Positions 27,101 through 39,300 of a stretch of 64,000 nt of DNA are shown in pieces (the first letter of the stretch is position 1; the number at the start of each line of letters is the position of its first letter). The notes beneath the pieces were generated by a model. That model did not search any database and was not told the DNA's origin. It saw only the letters and a list, made by a program, of their open reading frames with translations. The translations under genes were made by a program, and so were the position numbers. Location: NCBI RefSeq assembly GCF_910596095.1, contig NC_056552.1:15139111-15203110 (forward strand), written 5' to 3'. The stretch comes from Thunnus maccoyii. Its lineage: Eukaryota; Chordata; Actinopteri; Scombriformes; Scombridae.

Positions 27101-28547
27101 CAATTATAAGAGCTTTGGTCTTTTTTGCATTTAACTGAAGGCAGTTGTCAGCCATCAAAATCTTGATGGCATCCAAAAATTCATTGAAAATGGACAATCA
27201 GTTACTCTCATCAGGTTTAAAAGAGTAATACAACAATATCATCAGCATACAAATGATAAGAGATGCCTCTATAACGGCTAATAATCTGTCCAAGAGGCAG
27301 CATATATAAAGAGAACAACATAGGACCCAGGACAGAAACTTCTCTTTAAGATGTAGCTGATGGACCTCCAGTTTGGTGGCTTTCCACAAGCACTCTATCT
27401 CCTTACATTTCCACCTAAAACTGCAGATTGACTCATAAATCCAGGGTGAGGATTTGACAGAGAATTGTCTGGATTTAAAAGGAGCCAGTATATACAATAC
27501 TGAGGAGCACTGTCCATTAAATAACTGGACCAAGGTCTCTACGTCATTACAGATTAACAGGACATCAGGGTCAAATAAAGCTATGAAGTTTTCAGCTGTG
27601 CTCTGGTTAATGATGTGCCTACGGGACATATGTTTATGGGGCAGTGGATCCAAATTACAAGAAACATCAAAAAGAACACACTTATGATCGCTGACAAGGA
27701 AATCCTCCAAGCGAACATTATCAGTAGTTAGACCGTGTGCAAAACAAAGTCCAGGGTATGCCCCACTCTATGTCTGGGCCCAGAAACACATTGTATAAGG
27801 TTAAAGGACTCAGTAATATCAAGAAATTCAGATCCAACCTTAGAGGTAACATCATCAACGTGAAAGTTAAAATCAGCAATAATTAAAACTTTGTTCAACT
27901 TTATAACTCAAGATAAGAACTCAGTAAAATCAGACAGAAAAGGGCCAGATGGGCCAGGAGGTCTGTAAATTAAAATACAATAGAAAGGCTTCAACCAACC
28001 AACTTTAGTCATATGAAGTTCAAATGAGGGTAAAGTCTCAGTGCTAACTGACAGACAGTCAAAGCGATTTCTGATTTCTGCATATTTTTTGTAAAGTGCG
28101 ACATGGGCTGTTATGTGTGATGGTATGTCTCCATGTGGGTTTTGGCAGACCAGTCAGAGTCAAAAGTTCTGGACTTATTTTTATTCCCACTCCACCCCTG
28201 CATACAGCTGTGGTAGTAGCTGTACTCCAGTGGCGTTAGGTATAATTCTGAAGTAATAGCTGCTTTGAGCTACTGATTTTGTAACTTTGTATGCCTGTTC
28301 TGTTAAAAGTAGAAAAAAATCTAAGCATTGGCTTACCTGAACTCTGAGGAGTCACTGTACCTATGAAAACAAACACATAAATATAATTGGACATATATCT
28401 GAGAATGCTAACATCAATACACAAAGGTCAGTTAATGAACGTGAAAGCATCAACCAAAATAAAACTGAATTTGATTAAATTTGGTTTTATTGAATACTTA
28501 CTTATCATCCCCAAAAGCAGCACAGGCAAGATGACTTGACCTGCCAT
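15150..28547 (-). CDS. Alpha-tectorin-like protein, gene B (complete, 2,075 aa)
   Basis: Complete gene. Coding exons 5' to 3': 28547-28502, 28360-28337, 25076-24961, 24591-24313, 24181-24086, 23956-23791, 23305-22905, 22809-22233, 22150-21567, 21376-20824, 20725-20127, 19995-19838, 19704-19304, 19170-18974, 18869-18474, 18347-18064, 17768-17491, 17397-17278, 16964-16780, 16596-16436, 16160-15909, 15705-15546, 15437-15335, 15241-15150. Total 6,228 nt with no internal stop. Approximate residues: signal peptide 1-15, NIDO 60-240, VWD1-C8 243-568, TIL-VWD2 569-947, TIL-VWD3 948-1333, TIL-VWD4 1333-1718, EGF-like 1719-1758, ZP 1759-2011, basic RRVQRD cleavage site about 2020, and a hydrophobic C-terminus ending SLLTAKTLI that suggests a GPI signal. 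Human alpha-tectorin is slightly longer (2,155 aa) with the same order. It probably forms extracellular filaments through ZP polymerisation. Intron 13 uses a GC donor (GCAAGT), and intron 6 has a weak GTACGG donor. Intron 2 (3.3 kb) holds a LINE. Confidence 0.93.
26157..26214. repeat. CAGT tetranucleotide tract
   Basis: Tandem CAGT units end in a few GTTA units. The tract abuts the 3' end of the minus-strand LINE, so it is probably its simple-repeat tail. Confidence 0.9.
26217..28150 (-). mobile_element. Degenerate non-LTR retrotransposon (L2/Rex-type LINE)
   Basis: The element is inserted in intron 2 of gene B, in the same orientation. Reading the minus strand from high to low, 28,050-27,700 looks like the end of an endonuclease domain (FLVSDHKCVLFD at the start of the ORF at 27,710). 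Next is a linker (ILAPFKSRQFSVKSSPW), a fragment of the reverse transcriptase core around 27,300-27,200 (LLYYSFKPDES, after a disrupted YADD region), and the C-terminal motif SCLDYCDILF with LNRLQTVQNAAARLLT at 26,923-26,357. Several frames are broken. It is a dead copy with a simple-repeat 3' tail. The exact clade is uncertain. Confidence 0.82.
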
Positions 28548-29035
28548 TATCCAAAGTTCAAAATTCAAATCTGCGGACCAAACATAATCAATTAGAATTC
28601 AGAAAAAAACTACAAAGCACACAGAAAGCATACTTTACTAAAGCTGCACGTTCCTGTAAATTAGTTATACTGTATTAATAGCAGAGGATGTTCAAAGAAC
28701 TATATTTATATTGTTTCAAATATGCATCAAAATGCCCATAGTAGCAAACAGTGGCATACAGTATATGTGCAACATTTTGATTTCATGTAAGTGCAATAGT
28801 TACTGACAAAATGGCACAAAGAGCCAAATCTTACATTGTCAAGAAGCCCTGTCAAAAAATCCCTGATCTGCACCTGAATCTTTTTATGCAACAAAAAAAA
28901 TCACTTGTCGTTTCGCTCTATTAGAAATTAGTACTATAATTCAGTTGGAAATAAGCGCCACATTTTTATGAAATCTTATAATGCGGCACAACAGTTTGGA
29001 AGTACTGTTTCCCTTCTACAAAATAAATTAATTAC

Positions 29036-29109
29036 CTGTCCGCGCGTGCTTCTTTTGTTCTTTTTCTTCTCATCTGTGTGAGACTGCAGGGTTGCAACTG
29101 ACGTTTATA
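29036..29109 (-). promoter_or_regulatory. TATA promoter and 5' untranslated exon of gene B
   Basis: The TATAAAC box is at 29109-29103 (minus strand). Downstream, CCCTGCAGTCTCA matches genes A and C, and the exon ends at 29036 before GTAATT. The next acceptor is at 28572-28571 (GGTCCGCAG), so exon 2 spans 28570-28502. An upstream ATG in the first exon opens a 16-codon ORF that crosses the splice and ends with TGA before the main ATG, as in gene A. Confidence 0.65.
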
Positions 29110-29835
29110 CTGTTGAAGTTGGCACAGTCCCATAAATCTGTTGTTCGACCAGTTACAGGTGTATTGATGGATAATATCTGATTACTTCCTCATAACAAGT
29201 GAATGAAACATTCCATTGGGTGATGAGGAAATTAAGATGATCATCAGACTCAACATAAAGGAAGTGTAATATTCTATATTCTATTGAGTAATTAAATAAA
29301 GATAAGTTAAGTGTCAAAATACTTGCTGTAAAGTGGTATTTATCAAGATTTTATATCACAAAACAATATTGGTAACTATTGTTGTAAAGCATGAACTAAA
29401 GTCTACTGCCGAGAAAACTTTCAAGTGATATTCTTATGAAATGTAGTAACAACAGTAACTTTTGACTGTACTTTAACCGCACCCTATTTAACATTTACAA
29501 GCAGTATATAAACATTTAATAAACTGTTTATAACATACAAATAATTGTAATTGTGTATAAGTGTTTAGAAATGTATTGGTTAACAACCGTAATTGCTTCT
29601 GTGGGCACTCATAAGTGGATAAGAGAACTGTATACTTTTCTTTCACTGTTAACTGCTGAGAATGTAAAACCTACTCTTTGTTGCAAGTTATTACCTCTGT
29701 CAAGGAGGTTATGATTTCAGTCCAATATGTTAGTTAGCAAGGTATCTCAAAAACTACTCAAAGGAATGCTTCACTTTTTTTCTCACTTGTGTCTAGTGTT
29801 ATATAACCAGTTAGTTCTGGTTTTATTTGCCAAGG

Positions 29836-29953
29836 CTTTGAGATATTATCTCAGAGTTTTATGAGATAATACTCTGAGATATTATCTCAGAGTACAAAGC
29901 AGGTGAGTGGAATTTTTTAAAAAATCACCTTACCCATACAACATTCCACTCAC
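29836..29953. repeat. Compound inverted repeat
   Basis: CTCTGAGATATTATCTCAGA is a near-perfect palindrome; a second near copy starts at 29,836, with GAGATAATA between them. Directly right, GTGAGTGGAAT (29,904-29,914) pairs with ATTCCACTCAC (29,943-29,953). It could form a cruciform or be a small inverted-repeat element. Confidence 0.7.
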
Positions 29954-31427
29954 AAGGAATGTGTGGTTAAGTTCTGTTTCTGTTTTGGTTCTGCTTCATT
30001 GATAGTACAGTGACAAATTGAAGACTGTGAAAGTTTTTCATGGGATGAATTTAAATAAAAATATGGGTATAAATACAGTATACAGTACAACTGCACAACT
30101 GACAACATCTCTGAGATGAGAAAAAAAGACTTGCTTGAGTGACCACTCATCTTACTTGTTTACTTTCAGGTTCCAGGTTGTTTATTAATAGTTACCCAGT
30201 TTAAGTTTCTATTCATTTGAAACAATGACAGTAAAATCCCAACTGGTACATCTTGAAAATATTTGAAGTAGGCGTGTATCCATATGACACTCTGAAAATG
30301 AAAGTGTGCTTTACTGAAAAAACATGCCGTGCAAAGAAACAATGTGTAAAATTCTTAAGTAAATAAAGACACTAAAAAGAACAATGGGACGGCTCTTGGA
30401 AATGGTGCCACGGATTAAGGAGTGGTGTAACAACAAGACGATTTCTAATACGTCTCCTTGTCTTGGCTTACCCGACTTGGCACCAATTATCCTGACAGTG
30501 CCAAGCTTTTTCAGCATAAATCATTTTCAGTTGTAAATCTGCAGAAAATTGAAAGAAAAAATCTGTTACATCTTAATAACACACACCCCAATAAAGATTA
30601 GATGATTAGAACCTGCAATGAGGACACAGAATTTGCTCTATATCTTACTGTTAATTCACACGTTGAAAACGATTGACAGGATTTTTTCATCCATGTTTTA
30701 TTATTTGTTTAAAAAGCTCATGTCAATGATGACAATAAAAAGAGTGCAATGACATGAAACAACAGCACAATAGATAAAGAAATGCCAAAGCAAATGATGG
30801 AAAGACAGATAATGAAGGTAGTGAGACTTTCAGGCACGTATGCTGTTGTCTTCTCTGTTGTTCTTTCCATTTACTGGCTGTAGAGACAAGTAAAACCAGT
30901 GTGGGTAGTCGGAACAAACATTTGTGGTACAAATCTTTATGAATAAATAATGTAATAATTCCAACAAACAGCAAAAAATTGAATGGTCAACATTGAGACA
31001 ATTGAAATCTTCTTGCTTGCAAAAGTGAAACAAATGTGCAAAAATCAACAGAAGTGCACACACAGCTAATGACAAACTAACTAAACAAACAAGTGTCCGT
31101 AACAAAATACAGATGGGTATGCAACAAGTGTTATCCAAAGGTTCCAGGTGTCTTTATGTTGTGTCTGTCTGAACCAGTTTTATTCCCCACTGTGTTTGCT
31201 AACGATATCGTCGAGTCTTTTAAAGTTATGTAATTTAATAGTGTACAGACTTTTTTAATGAAGTGGTGTCTCCCCCAGTTAATTTTCCAAATAATGACCA
31301 CAGCAACACACTTACAATGAGTGACATAAACTAAGGAGACCATGTTTCAATTGAACATACCGTAACAGTCATTCAACCTGTTATTTGGCGATGAAGGACC
31401 AAGGAGCAAATGTGGTCATTTATAATG

Positions 31428-31770
31428 TTAAAGGACCAGTGTGTAATATTTAGTGGCATCTAGCAGAACGGACTTGGCAGAAATGGAATATAATATTCAT
31501 AAGTATGTTTTAATTAGTGTATAATCATCTGAAAATAAGAATCGTTGTGTTTTTATTACCTTAGAATGAGCCCTTTATATATACAGAGGGAGCGGGTCCT
31601 CTTCTACAGAGCCCCCCATGTTGTACCACCATATTTCTACAGTAGCCCAGAACGGAGTTTCACAGTTCTCCTACTGTACACGCTTGGAAGGGGAGGGAGG
31701 GGTATTCATTTGGTTGTAGTCTGCATCCTCATCACTAGGTGCCACTAAATCTTACGTACTGGTCCTTTAA
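31428..31770. mobile_element. Small non-autonomous DNA transposon (MITE-like)
   Basis: The 343-bp unit has imperfect inverted ends: TTAAAGGACCAGTGTGTAAT with TTTAGTGGCA on the left, and TGCCACTAAAT with ACTGGTCCTTTAA on the right. The interior is non-coding. The flanking TTAA-like sequence may be the target site. Confidence 0.75.
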
Positions 31771-32369
31771 AACATATTGATAAAATATTCATCACTTCTA
31801 TTGTGCAGCTACAGAATCTGGGAGGTGTCAAGGAGAAAAATAACAATGATAATATAAATATAATATAAATCCTGGTGACATGATGAGGATCGTGGTTGCA
31901 GTACTTAATACATTCATTTGAGAGAAATTATTCACAATAACTCAGTTCTTGAATGATTAAAAGCAAAACTAAACTGCTGTGTCTACATTATGAAAGAGGA
32001 AAATGTGTATACATGCAACTTTGTAAGTGATCTATTGTTCTCATGCAGAAACAAGTTGAATTAAAATTATGGATATATATATATATATTTCATTGCTGAT
32101 GTACAGATTGAGCAGCATAGGGAAGCTGTCATGTGGGTTGAGGGTGGGAGTCAGGTGCAATGACCACAGCTAAACCTGCAGAGTAAATGATTTGATTCTG
32201 TTTTGGAAGACAATGTTGCTTACATTGGTAAATGTATGACCTACAGTATATTAACAGTCATTATATTTTGTAGCGACAAATACACTGTCAGAAACAGACA
32301 GATTCTGCTCTCTGCTCACCTTTAATATGCTAGTACAGTCTTGGATCGGAAATGTGTTTGTGTAACACT

Positions 32370-32900
32370 GTGTAATGTTTGCTTGCATTTTGTGTTTGTG
32401 TGTGTTTCTATGTGTAGATGTGTTGGTCGAATTTACCCTGTCTGACTTTTTGAGGGACTCTTTCATTGTGTTGCATTTGTTTCCTGGTTTTGGTTTTTTC
32501 TGTTCCCTTGTGTGTTCCTCCTGTGTTTTTGTGTCACCTGTTTGTTTATGTTATTTCCTGTTTTATTTTGAAATATTTCCCTCTTGTGTCTGGTCACTTT
32601 ACTTCCTGTGTTTGATTATTTCATGTGTCTCACCTGTGTCTTGTTTCCCTCACCTGTGTTTCATTTGCAATCACTCCCTGTGTATTTATAGTCCAGTTTT
32701 CAGTTCGGTCTTTGTTGAGTTGTCTGCTTTTTTTTTCTGCTTTCGCTCTGTGTATTTTTCCTGTGTTTATGGTCTTTGTTCCTGTTCCCAGTGTCTCTTG
32801 TGATTTTTGAGTTCTTTCATTAAATATTCAGCATCGTATCCAACCTGCCTGCCGTCTCTGCATTTGGGTCCACCTGCTCCATTCACCCACCTTTGTGACA
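32370..32900. repeat. TG/CCTGTGT-rich dispersed repeat
   Basis: A strongly strand-biased tract of CACCTGTGT, TTCCTGTGT and TTTTT runs, followed by a 'cctgccgtctctgcatttgggtcc' phrase and 'tttgtgaca'. It resembles the terminal part of a common fish repeat. The long plus-strand ORFs (32375-32803) reflect only the composition. Family not identified. Confidence 0.4.
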
Positions 32901-33059
32901 ATTCTGTGCAGTGAGGTGTTATTACAGGGGATCTGCAGGTCTTAAAAAGCATTTACAAATATCTTTAATATGGGCTGTCAGGAGACGTTATACACCTATG
33001 AACCAAAGGTGGGATTGTTGTGAAAGTGGATTGTGTACAAGCAAGAATTGCCTTTAATT

Positions 33060-33290
33060 TTTCATCCAAATAAGTTTGGTTAACATTACTTCAAACCTGT
33101 AATATGATCGGACTGTTTTTGGTTTTTATCCCGTCTTTCCGGATGTCAACAGTTTCAACATTTGTCTATCCATCATTATATTGCAGCCAGCCACCAGGGG
33201 GTGATCCAGATGTTTTGGCTTCACTTTTGGGGAGCTGTCATGATGTCCATATTTATATACAGTCAATGGTTACAACAGGACAACCTTCAG
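33060..33290. repeat. Dispersed repeat with a CTCF-like word
   Basis: The text 'gcagccagccaccaggggg', then 'ttttggcttcacttttgggg' and 'tttatatacagtcaatgg', is typical of an interspersed element frequent in teleost genomes. It contains CCACCAGGGGGTG at 33,191-33,203, close to the CTCF core consensus. Assignment is from memory of the pattern only. Confidence 0.4.
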
Positions 33291-33365
33291 GCATTTTTTT
33301 AAGGTTTTTTTTTAGCAACCCAAAGTAAAGGTGACGGGAAAACATACTTTAAATGCAAATGCTAT

Positions 33366-33371
33366 TTTATT
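33366..33371 (-). terminator. Polyadenylation signal overlapping the gene C stop
   Basis: The minus strand reads CAATAAAAT, where TAA is the in-frame stop and AATAAA the polyadenylation hexamer. If used, the 3' untranslated region would be very short, which suggests a newly acquired 3' end. Confidence 0.5.
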
Positions 33372-36300
33372 GTCTAGTGCATATACAAGGATCCTGGCGG
33401 ACAGGGTAGTTTGTGATGTTGACCGGTGTAGCCCAGCAGGAGTCCAGAATGGTGAAGATCTGCTGTTCATCAACTCCTTCTGTTCGCACTTCCACATACA
33501 ACCTCTGGTTTATTTCCATTTCTATGTTTCTGTCACTGGTGAGGGGAAATTGGAAGCCAGCATCCTGATAGGGGATGATTCTCAAATGGTACTGTCCATG
33601 GCCAGGTGGAAGCTTTTTCTTCACAATGCTACAGAAAAACAACACAATGTGACTAAAAATGAGATGAGAAACAATTGTGTAGGGAGCTAGGATTGCATTT
33701 ACAGAATTGGGATGAAATCACATTTGGATATATTTATCCAAATATGATTTTAAAGAGTATTTAAATACACACACAAGTATTTTGACCTATTAACACATTT
33801 ATATAGTTTATACAGCGGTAAAACTGTAAATAGTAAAAAGCACATAAACTTTAAATGCAGTTGTTTGAGGGGTTAATAATGAGGTTAGACACCCTTTCCT
33901 GGTTTGAAAATTTAACCACTGCTTCAAATCACTTGTTTGAAGGGGTCTTATCGTAGGTGCAGATTTAACATTTTAGTGTGCCTCCTGAAGTTCAGATTTA
34001 GCATTGTGTAGCTTATATATTGACGCAGATACATGAAATTATTGAAAACTTTGTTGTGTTACATATACTCCGATACAGATCAGATTTTCACCATAAAAAG
34101 AACTTAGATGTTGACATACTGTGCTCTTGTAAAAAAAAAATGTAATTTACTCATTAACACCTAAAACTAAAACAATAAAGCAAATAAAACATTGCTGAGG
34201 AGATGGTATTGTGACTGTCACCTCTCTACTAGGCTGATACCCTGATCCATAGACAGGGCCTGAGTCAGAGGGTATTCACAGGAGAAAACCAAACTAATGT
34301 TTAAGGTGTCGTCGCCCTGGATGGTGTTCTCATAGTTGAAGTGGGTTCCATTGCTCTGTAATATTGAGATGATAAAAAGAAGTATAATTAATATAAAAAG
34401 TATAGTTAGTATATTCCAGGTGCAGTCTGGCCTGTGTAGTACATTTACATCTAAAACCTTTCTCAGTGTGCATTATTGGAGGTTATGGACTGTACCTTGA
34501 GCACTGTCCCACACAGCTGGTCGTCATTATTAAAGTGGAACACCAGTCGACCGTCCTGAAGAGTCCCTTTACAAGAATCATCTAGGAGATGTAGGGTCTG
34601 GGGATGGAATCCAGCTTCAAACAGCTTGCAGCGCGACAGGGATATAGTGCCTGAACTACTGACACATGTGATGGACGAGTCTAGAAAAAAAGATAACAAT
34701 GCATTTTTGTTTACCAAATCCCCAACCGGAACATAGAAAAGTGAGTAAATATGCTTTGTGCTGCCATAAATGCATATTATTTTTCATTTGTTCCAGAGTT
34801 ACCATGTAAATAACAATAATAAGACTGAGAGTCGAGAGCCATGCTAGCGACTCTGTGAGGCTGTACATGTGCACAGTTGTGCTTTGGGCCAAATGTTAAC
34901 TTCAGCATGCTAAAATGCTCACAATGACAATGCTAACACGGTGATGCTAAGAAGGTATAATGTTTACCATATTTACAATCGTAGTTTAGTGTGTTGCATG
35001 CTCACATTTGATAATTAGCAGTACACTTGAGGCTGATGGTGTCATTAGTGTTTCAGGTGTTTGGTAATATATCAAAGAAGATGAAAACTCAGAGGTTCAG
35101 CAAAGTTATTCATCCTGAGGAAGATATGAGTGCACCAAATTTGATGGCAATCCATCCAACAGTTGTTAAGACATTTCACTCAAAACCATAAATGTGATCC
35201 TCGTGTTGGCACTAGAGGAAAAGTATCTCCATGGGTGGATGTAGAAAATTTTGTGCCAATTTATCAATTAAACTTAGAAATATTTCATAGGATGAGTGAA
35301 AACTTTGACCTGCTCGTGGCATTTCATGGAAATCCATCAGTTATTGACATGTTTCAGTATGGACCACAGCTGTGAACTGTCTGACTGACAGACCAACATT
35401 GCCAACCATACAACCATGCAGCTAGCAGGGCTAATAATTCACTTGCAATATACACTCTTCATCATTGCTCATACACATCATTGTTATTACTGTTATCTGA
35501 GGAAATAAAGCAGTATTTCAATAGGAGCTTCCCTCACCGTAGCTCTCATTGTTGGGCCGAGGATGGTCCTCATCACAGAGGCAGCCATAAAAACCATCCT
35601 TCTCACCACACCACTCAAACTCTGTGCAGTTCAACTCTTCACAAGGGTCTGACTCAGCTAGAAAAATAGTGGGGAAGCAATGAGACAAAGACTAATTGAA
35701 CAGAGGGACTTCCACAAAACACCTTCAGCTTGAAGAATTTTGCATGATCTATTATGTCCTCATTTTTATTAAACCTATCAGCCTTGTTAAAACATACCAC
35801 AGAGCAAAGCAGAGCGCCACTCGGGGAAATTCAACCCCAACACAGAGCAGGTCATTTCATAGGCTGATACAACAGAACACAGCATGCCATTGGCTGGAGT
35901 GTAGAGGCAGAGATCGTAGATACAGGAACTGAAAAATGGCTGGGGGTCTGAGTGCAGGTGACAGGCACTGAATGGACCGCTAGAGTTGGTGATGACACTA
36001 CAGAGTTCAGAGTATTCTTCCATGAAGGGACAGTCATTCAGTCCATCACCATTCTGATCATCTGTGGATCCACAACTACAAAAGACAGAGTGTTACACTT
36101 CTAACACCTGGCCTTTTTAAAAAGAAACTTTGCTCAGACATATTTTTTGTCATCACTGCAGCTGACTCAATGATATATCACTAATGCAATTTTGGTGATT
36201 TCCAAATAAAAAAAATGCTAGCTAGCTAAGTTGAAAAACTGGTAAATAAGAAATGTGGGGTGGTCAGGCAGAAAACAAGGTCATACACTGAAATAAATTT

Positions 36301-39300
36301 AACTGACAATACAATGACAATATTTTGTAGTTTGTGTGAATATTCAGCATAGTATAGCTGCCATTATAGTCTATTACATTAACTTCAAATTAACCTTCAC
36401 TGTTTTTCCTAACAACTTACCCTGGTTGACTTGTGGGTGCCTTCCAGCTGTGTCCAAAGTCATTGTCATTTTGTGCCAGTGTACCATTGGGCAAGACTTT
36501 GTCATCTGCAGGATCGTTGTTGAAGTTACCACACATCCCAGTGACTCTGTTTTCACAGTGTAGGCCGATTCTGACCAGTAAAGTACTCTGACCGTCAAAC
36601 TGGACTATCAGGTCACTGGCATCGACCACTATGTAGTTTCCCTGCCTTAACACCCAAGCTAAGGTTCCTGCAGTGGTCGGAAGAGACACTTCAGTGTCAT
36701 TTACCTGTGAGGATGAAAGATTAAAAACAGATGGAGAAGAGATGGGGAGGTACTTGTTGTCAGTCATGTTTACACCTAATATAAAGAAAGTTGTATAAAA
36801 TAAAGTAAATATAGTTTACTGTACCTTTACTCTTTTGTTAGGGCCGATCCTGACGTATGCACTCTCTGGTGGATTTGAAAGGTATATATCCACTGCTGAC
36901 ACAAATGACACACGGTTGTTGCCACGGTGATTATTGGTGGCTACTACCTGAAACTGTGTTTCATTGATGCCGTGGTTCACACTCTCAGTGATGATGTAAG
37001 AGCATGTGCCCTGGAAATGAGCCAGTGCCCCATCAAAGGTGATGTAGTGTGGGTCCCCCCACACAGTGCAAGTAGACATTGTATCAAAACAGCCCAGCTG
37101 GCCGTTTTTGATGGTGCACTCTTGTGCAGAGGTGCAAGATACAGCAGAACAGCGCAGGTCATTGGGAGCATGGCATTCACATCGCTGGGAGCATCCTTCT
37201 GTCCAGAACGATTCACCAGCCTTTAGCGTAAGAAAGAGAAAAGAACATATTTTTCATGAAAATGTGGCTTATTGCAAACATAGAAAGCATTAACTGGGAT
37301 GTGACTTACTTCATAGTAGAAGCCATTATATTGGCAGCCACAGCTTTCCACAGGGACACACCTTGTCCCACTCCTGACAAAGCCCTCATCACAGAAGCAT
37401 CCCTCAGAGCAAATCTGCTTGCAGCTGCCACGAACACTGCTGGCACACGTGTGTCCACAGTCAGTACCACACAGCTCATAATGGCTGTTGGCTGGACAGT
37501 CAAGTCCTAAATAAGTGAGGAAACAAATGGGGACCATCATAATAAGTTATGTTCATTACATAAATTTGTGATAAAAGGTCAGTCAGGAGATATGTTGAGA
37601 AAATGTAGATTGCTTGCATTATTTATTTATTTATTTGTAGTTTTTAAATGAGACAGTGACAGGTCAACTCACTGCAGGTGGTGTTCTGTCTCCAAGGGTA
37701 GATTCGCACATTAGCAGACTGACAGGCACTGACATATGCCTGAATGGCCCTGCACAGGAGATCTTGGCCCTCATTTCCGGACACACACACATCAAACACA
37801 CAGTCATTGAAAAATGGTCTTGGGTCCACCTGCTCATGGCAGAAGCTCAAGGGGCCATCAGCTGCCTGAATTACATCACACTGAGCTCTAGCAGGAAGCT
37901 CATTGGTACACTGTGGACAGGAGGAGCCACACCCATCACTGCAGGTGTAATTGCCCGCCACTTTCCAAGCTGTCCCAAACTGAGTTGGAGTGGTGACCAT
38001 CATTCCAGATGGGGTGCGGAACTCATCATTTGGATTTCCGTTGAAGTTTCCACAAAGTCCACACATTTTTCCACTGTATTGATGAAAAGAAGTGGCTCAA
38101 AAGATAGATGGTTATTGAATATCCTACACACATTTGTGATTATATTTTTTTAAGCATGTCAAAAGATTCCAATTTTAAATTGGGGAATTGCAGATACCTG
38201 TAATTTGAAGGTACAGAGATAAACACTGTACTATATCCATCATAGGTGACACTTAAGCCAAAATCAGCATTGACAAATGTGTAAGATCCACTTGCATAGA
38301 TAGACACATGACCACCATTCAAGAGAATAGGTAAGTTTCTAGTTAACTCATTCACCTAAAAGATTAGAAAAGCAAAATTGGAAGAATAATCATATGTGGT
38401 GCCATTACATGTTTTTCAAATGATGTCTTATCCAGGGGTAGATAAGATTTGATTAATGTCTGCAATGGTTCAAAAGTTGGTAAACTCACCTCTACCACAC
38501 CATTTGTCTCCCTTGAAATATGCACTCGATAGCCCCACATGTTCACATAAACTTCAGCTGTAATTGAAACTGGCAACCCATTCCACGGCTCATTCTTAGC
38601 CTCCACAGAAAATTGATGCAGGCCATCAGTGGTGTTGCACATGGTTGCCAGAACATAGCGGCAGGTTCCCTGGAAGTCATAGGCTTTGCCATCAAAGGTA
38701 AGGTAGTGGGGGTCCCCAGAGGCAGAGCAGGTGCCATGAGGGTTCGGATGGCAGCCAAACTCACCCCCCACCACACGGCAGGACTCCTGGGGACCACAAG
38801 TGTTTGGGATACAGTGGACTGCTCCAGTTGTGCCATTACAGGTACACAAGCTCTGACATTCCTCACCATCCCAGAACTGTTCACCACCTTCCCAATAGCG
38901 TCCTTTGTGATGGCATCCGCAGTCTGTTGGTGGCACGCACTGGTTGCCATTGAGGACAAAACCATCATCACACTGGCAACCCTCCTGACACAGTGTGTCA
39001 CAGGAGAAGGGGAAGGAAAGGCTTGGACAGGCGGGTGGACAAGTTGTTCCACAGAGTTCATAATGGCTGTTTGGAGGGCATGGATGCTCTATGGAAAAAC
39101 AAAAAGATGGATTAAAAACTTTTTAAATCAGTATAAAAGCTAATTTTGATCTAAAAGGGAAAAAGTGTTTACCGCAGCCAGTTGCATTCCTCCAGTATCC
39201 TATGGCAATACCTTTCTGTTGACACATTAGAGCGTAACCTTGCAGAATCTCACAAAACACCACTCCTGGATTTCTAGAGGACTTAACAGTCTCATTCCAG

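Larger units (their letters stand above)
29954..33365. other. Intergenic region between genes B and C
   Basis: I see no gene here. ORFs such as 30311-30517 (minus) and 30830-31138 (minus) match no family I know. The region includes the inverted-repeat element at 31.4 kb, a TG/CCTGTGT-rich repeat at 32.4-32.9 kb and a dispersed repeat at 33.1-33.3 kb. No trace of the missing last ZP exons of gene C was recognised. Confidence 0.55.

Noticed and set aside
32375..32803. A 142-residue plus-strand ORF rich in Cys, Phe and Val
   Set aside because: Its composition follows the TG/CCTGTGT repeat. No homologous family, splice context or promoter is evident.
34222..34355. Frameshift in exon 20 of gene C (27 nt shorter than in B)
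   Set aside because: The difference is exactly nine codons and both splice sites are good, so the frame is kept.
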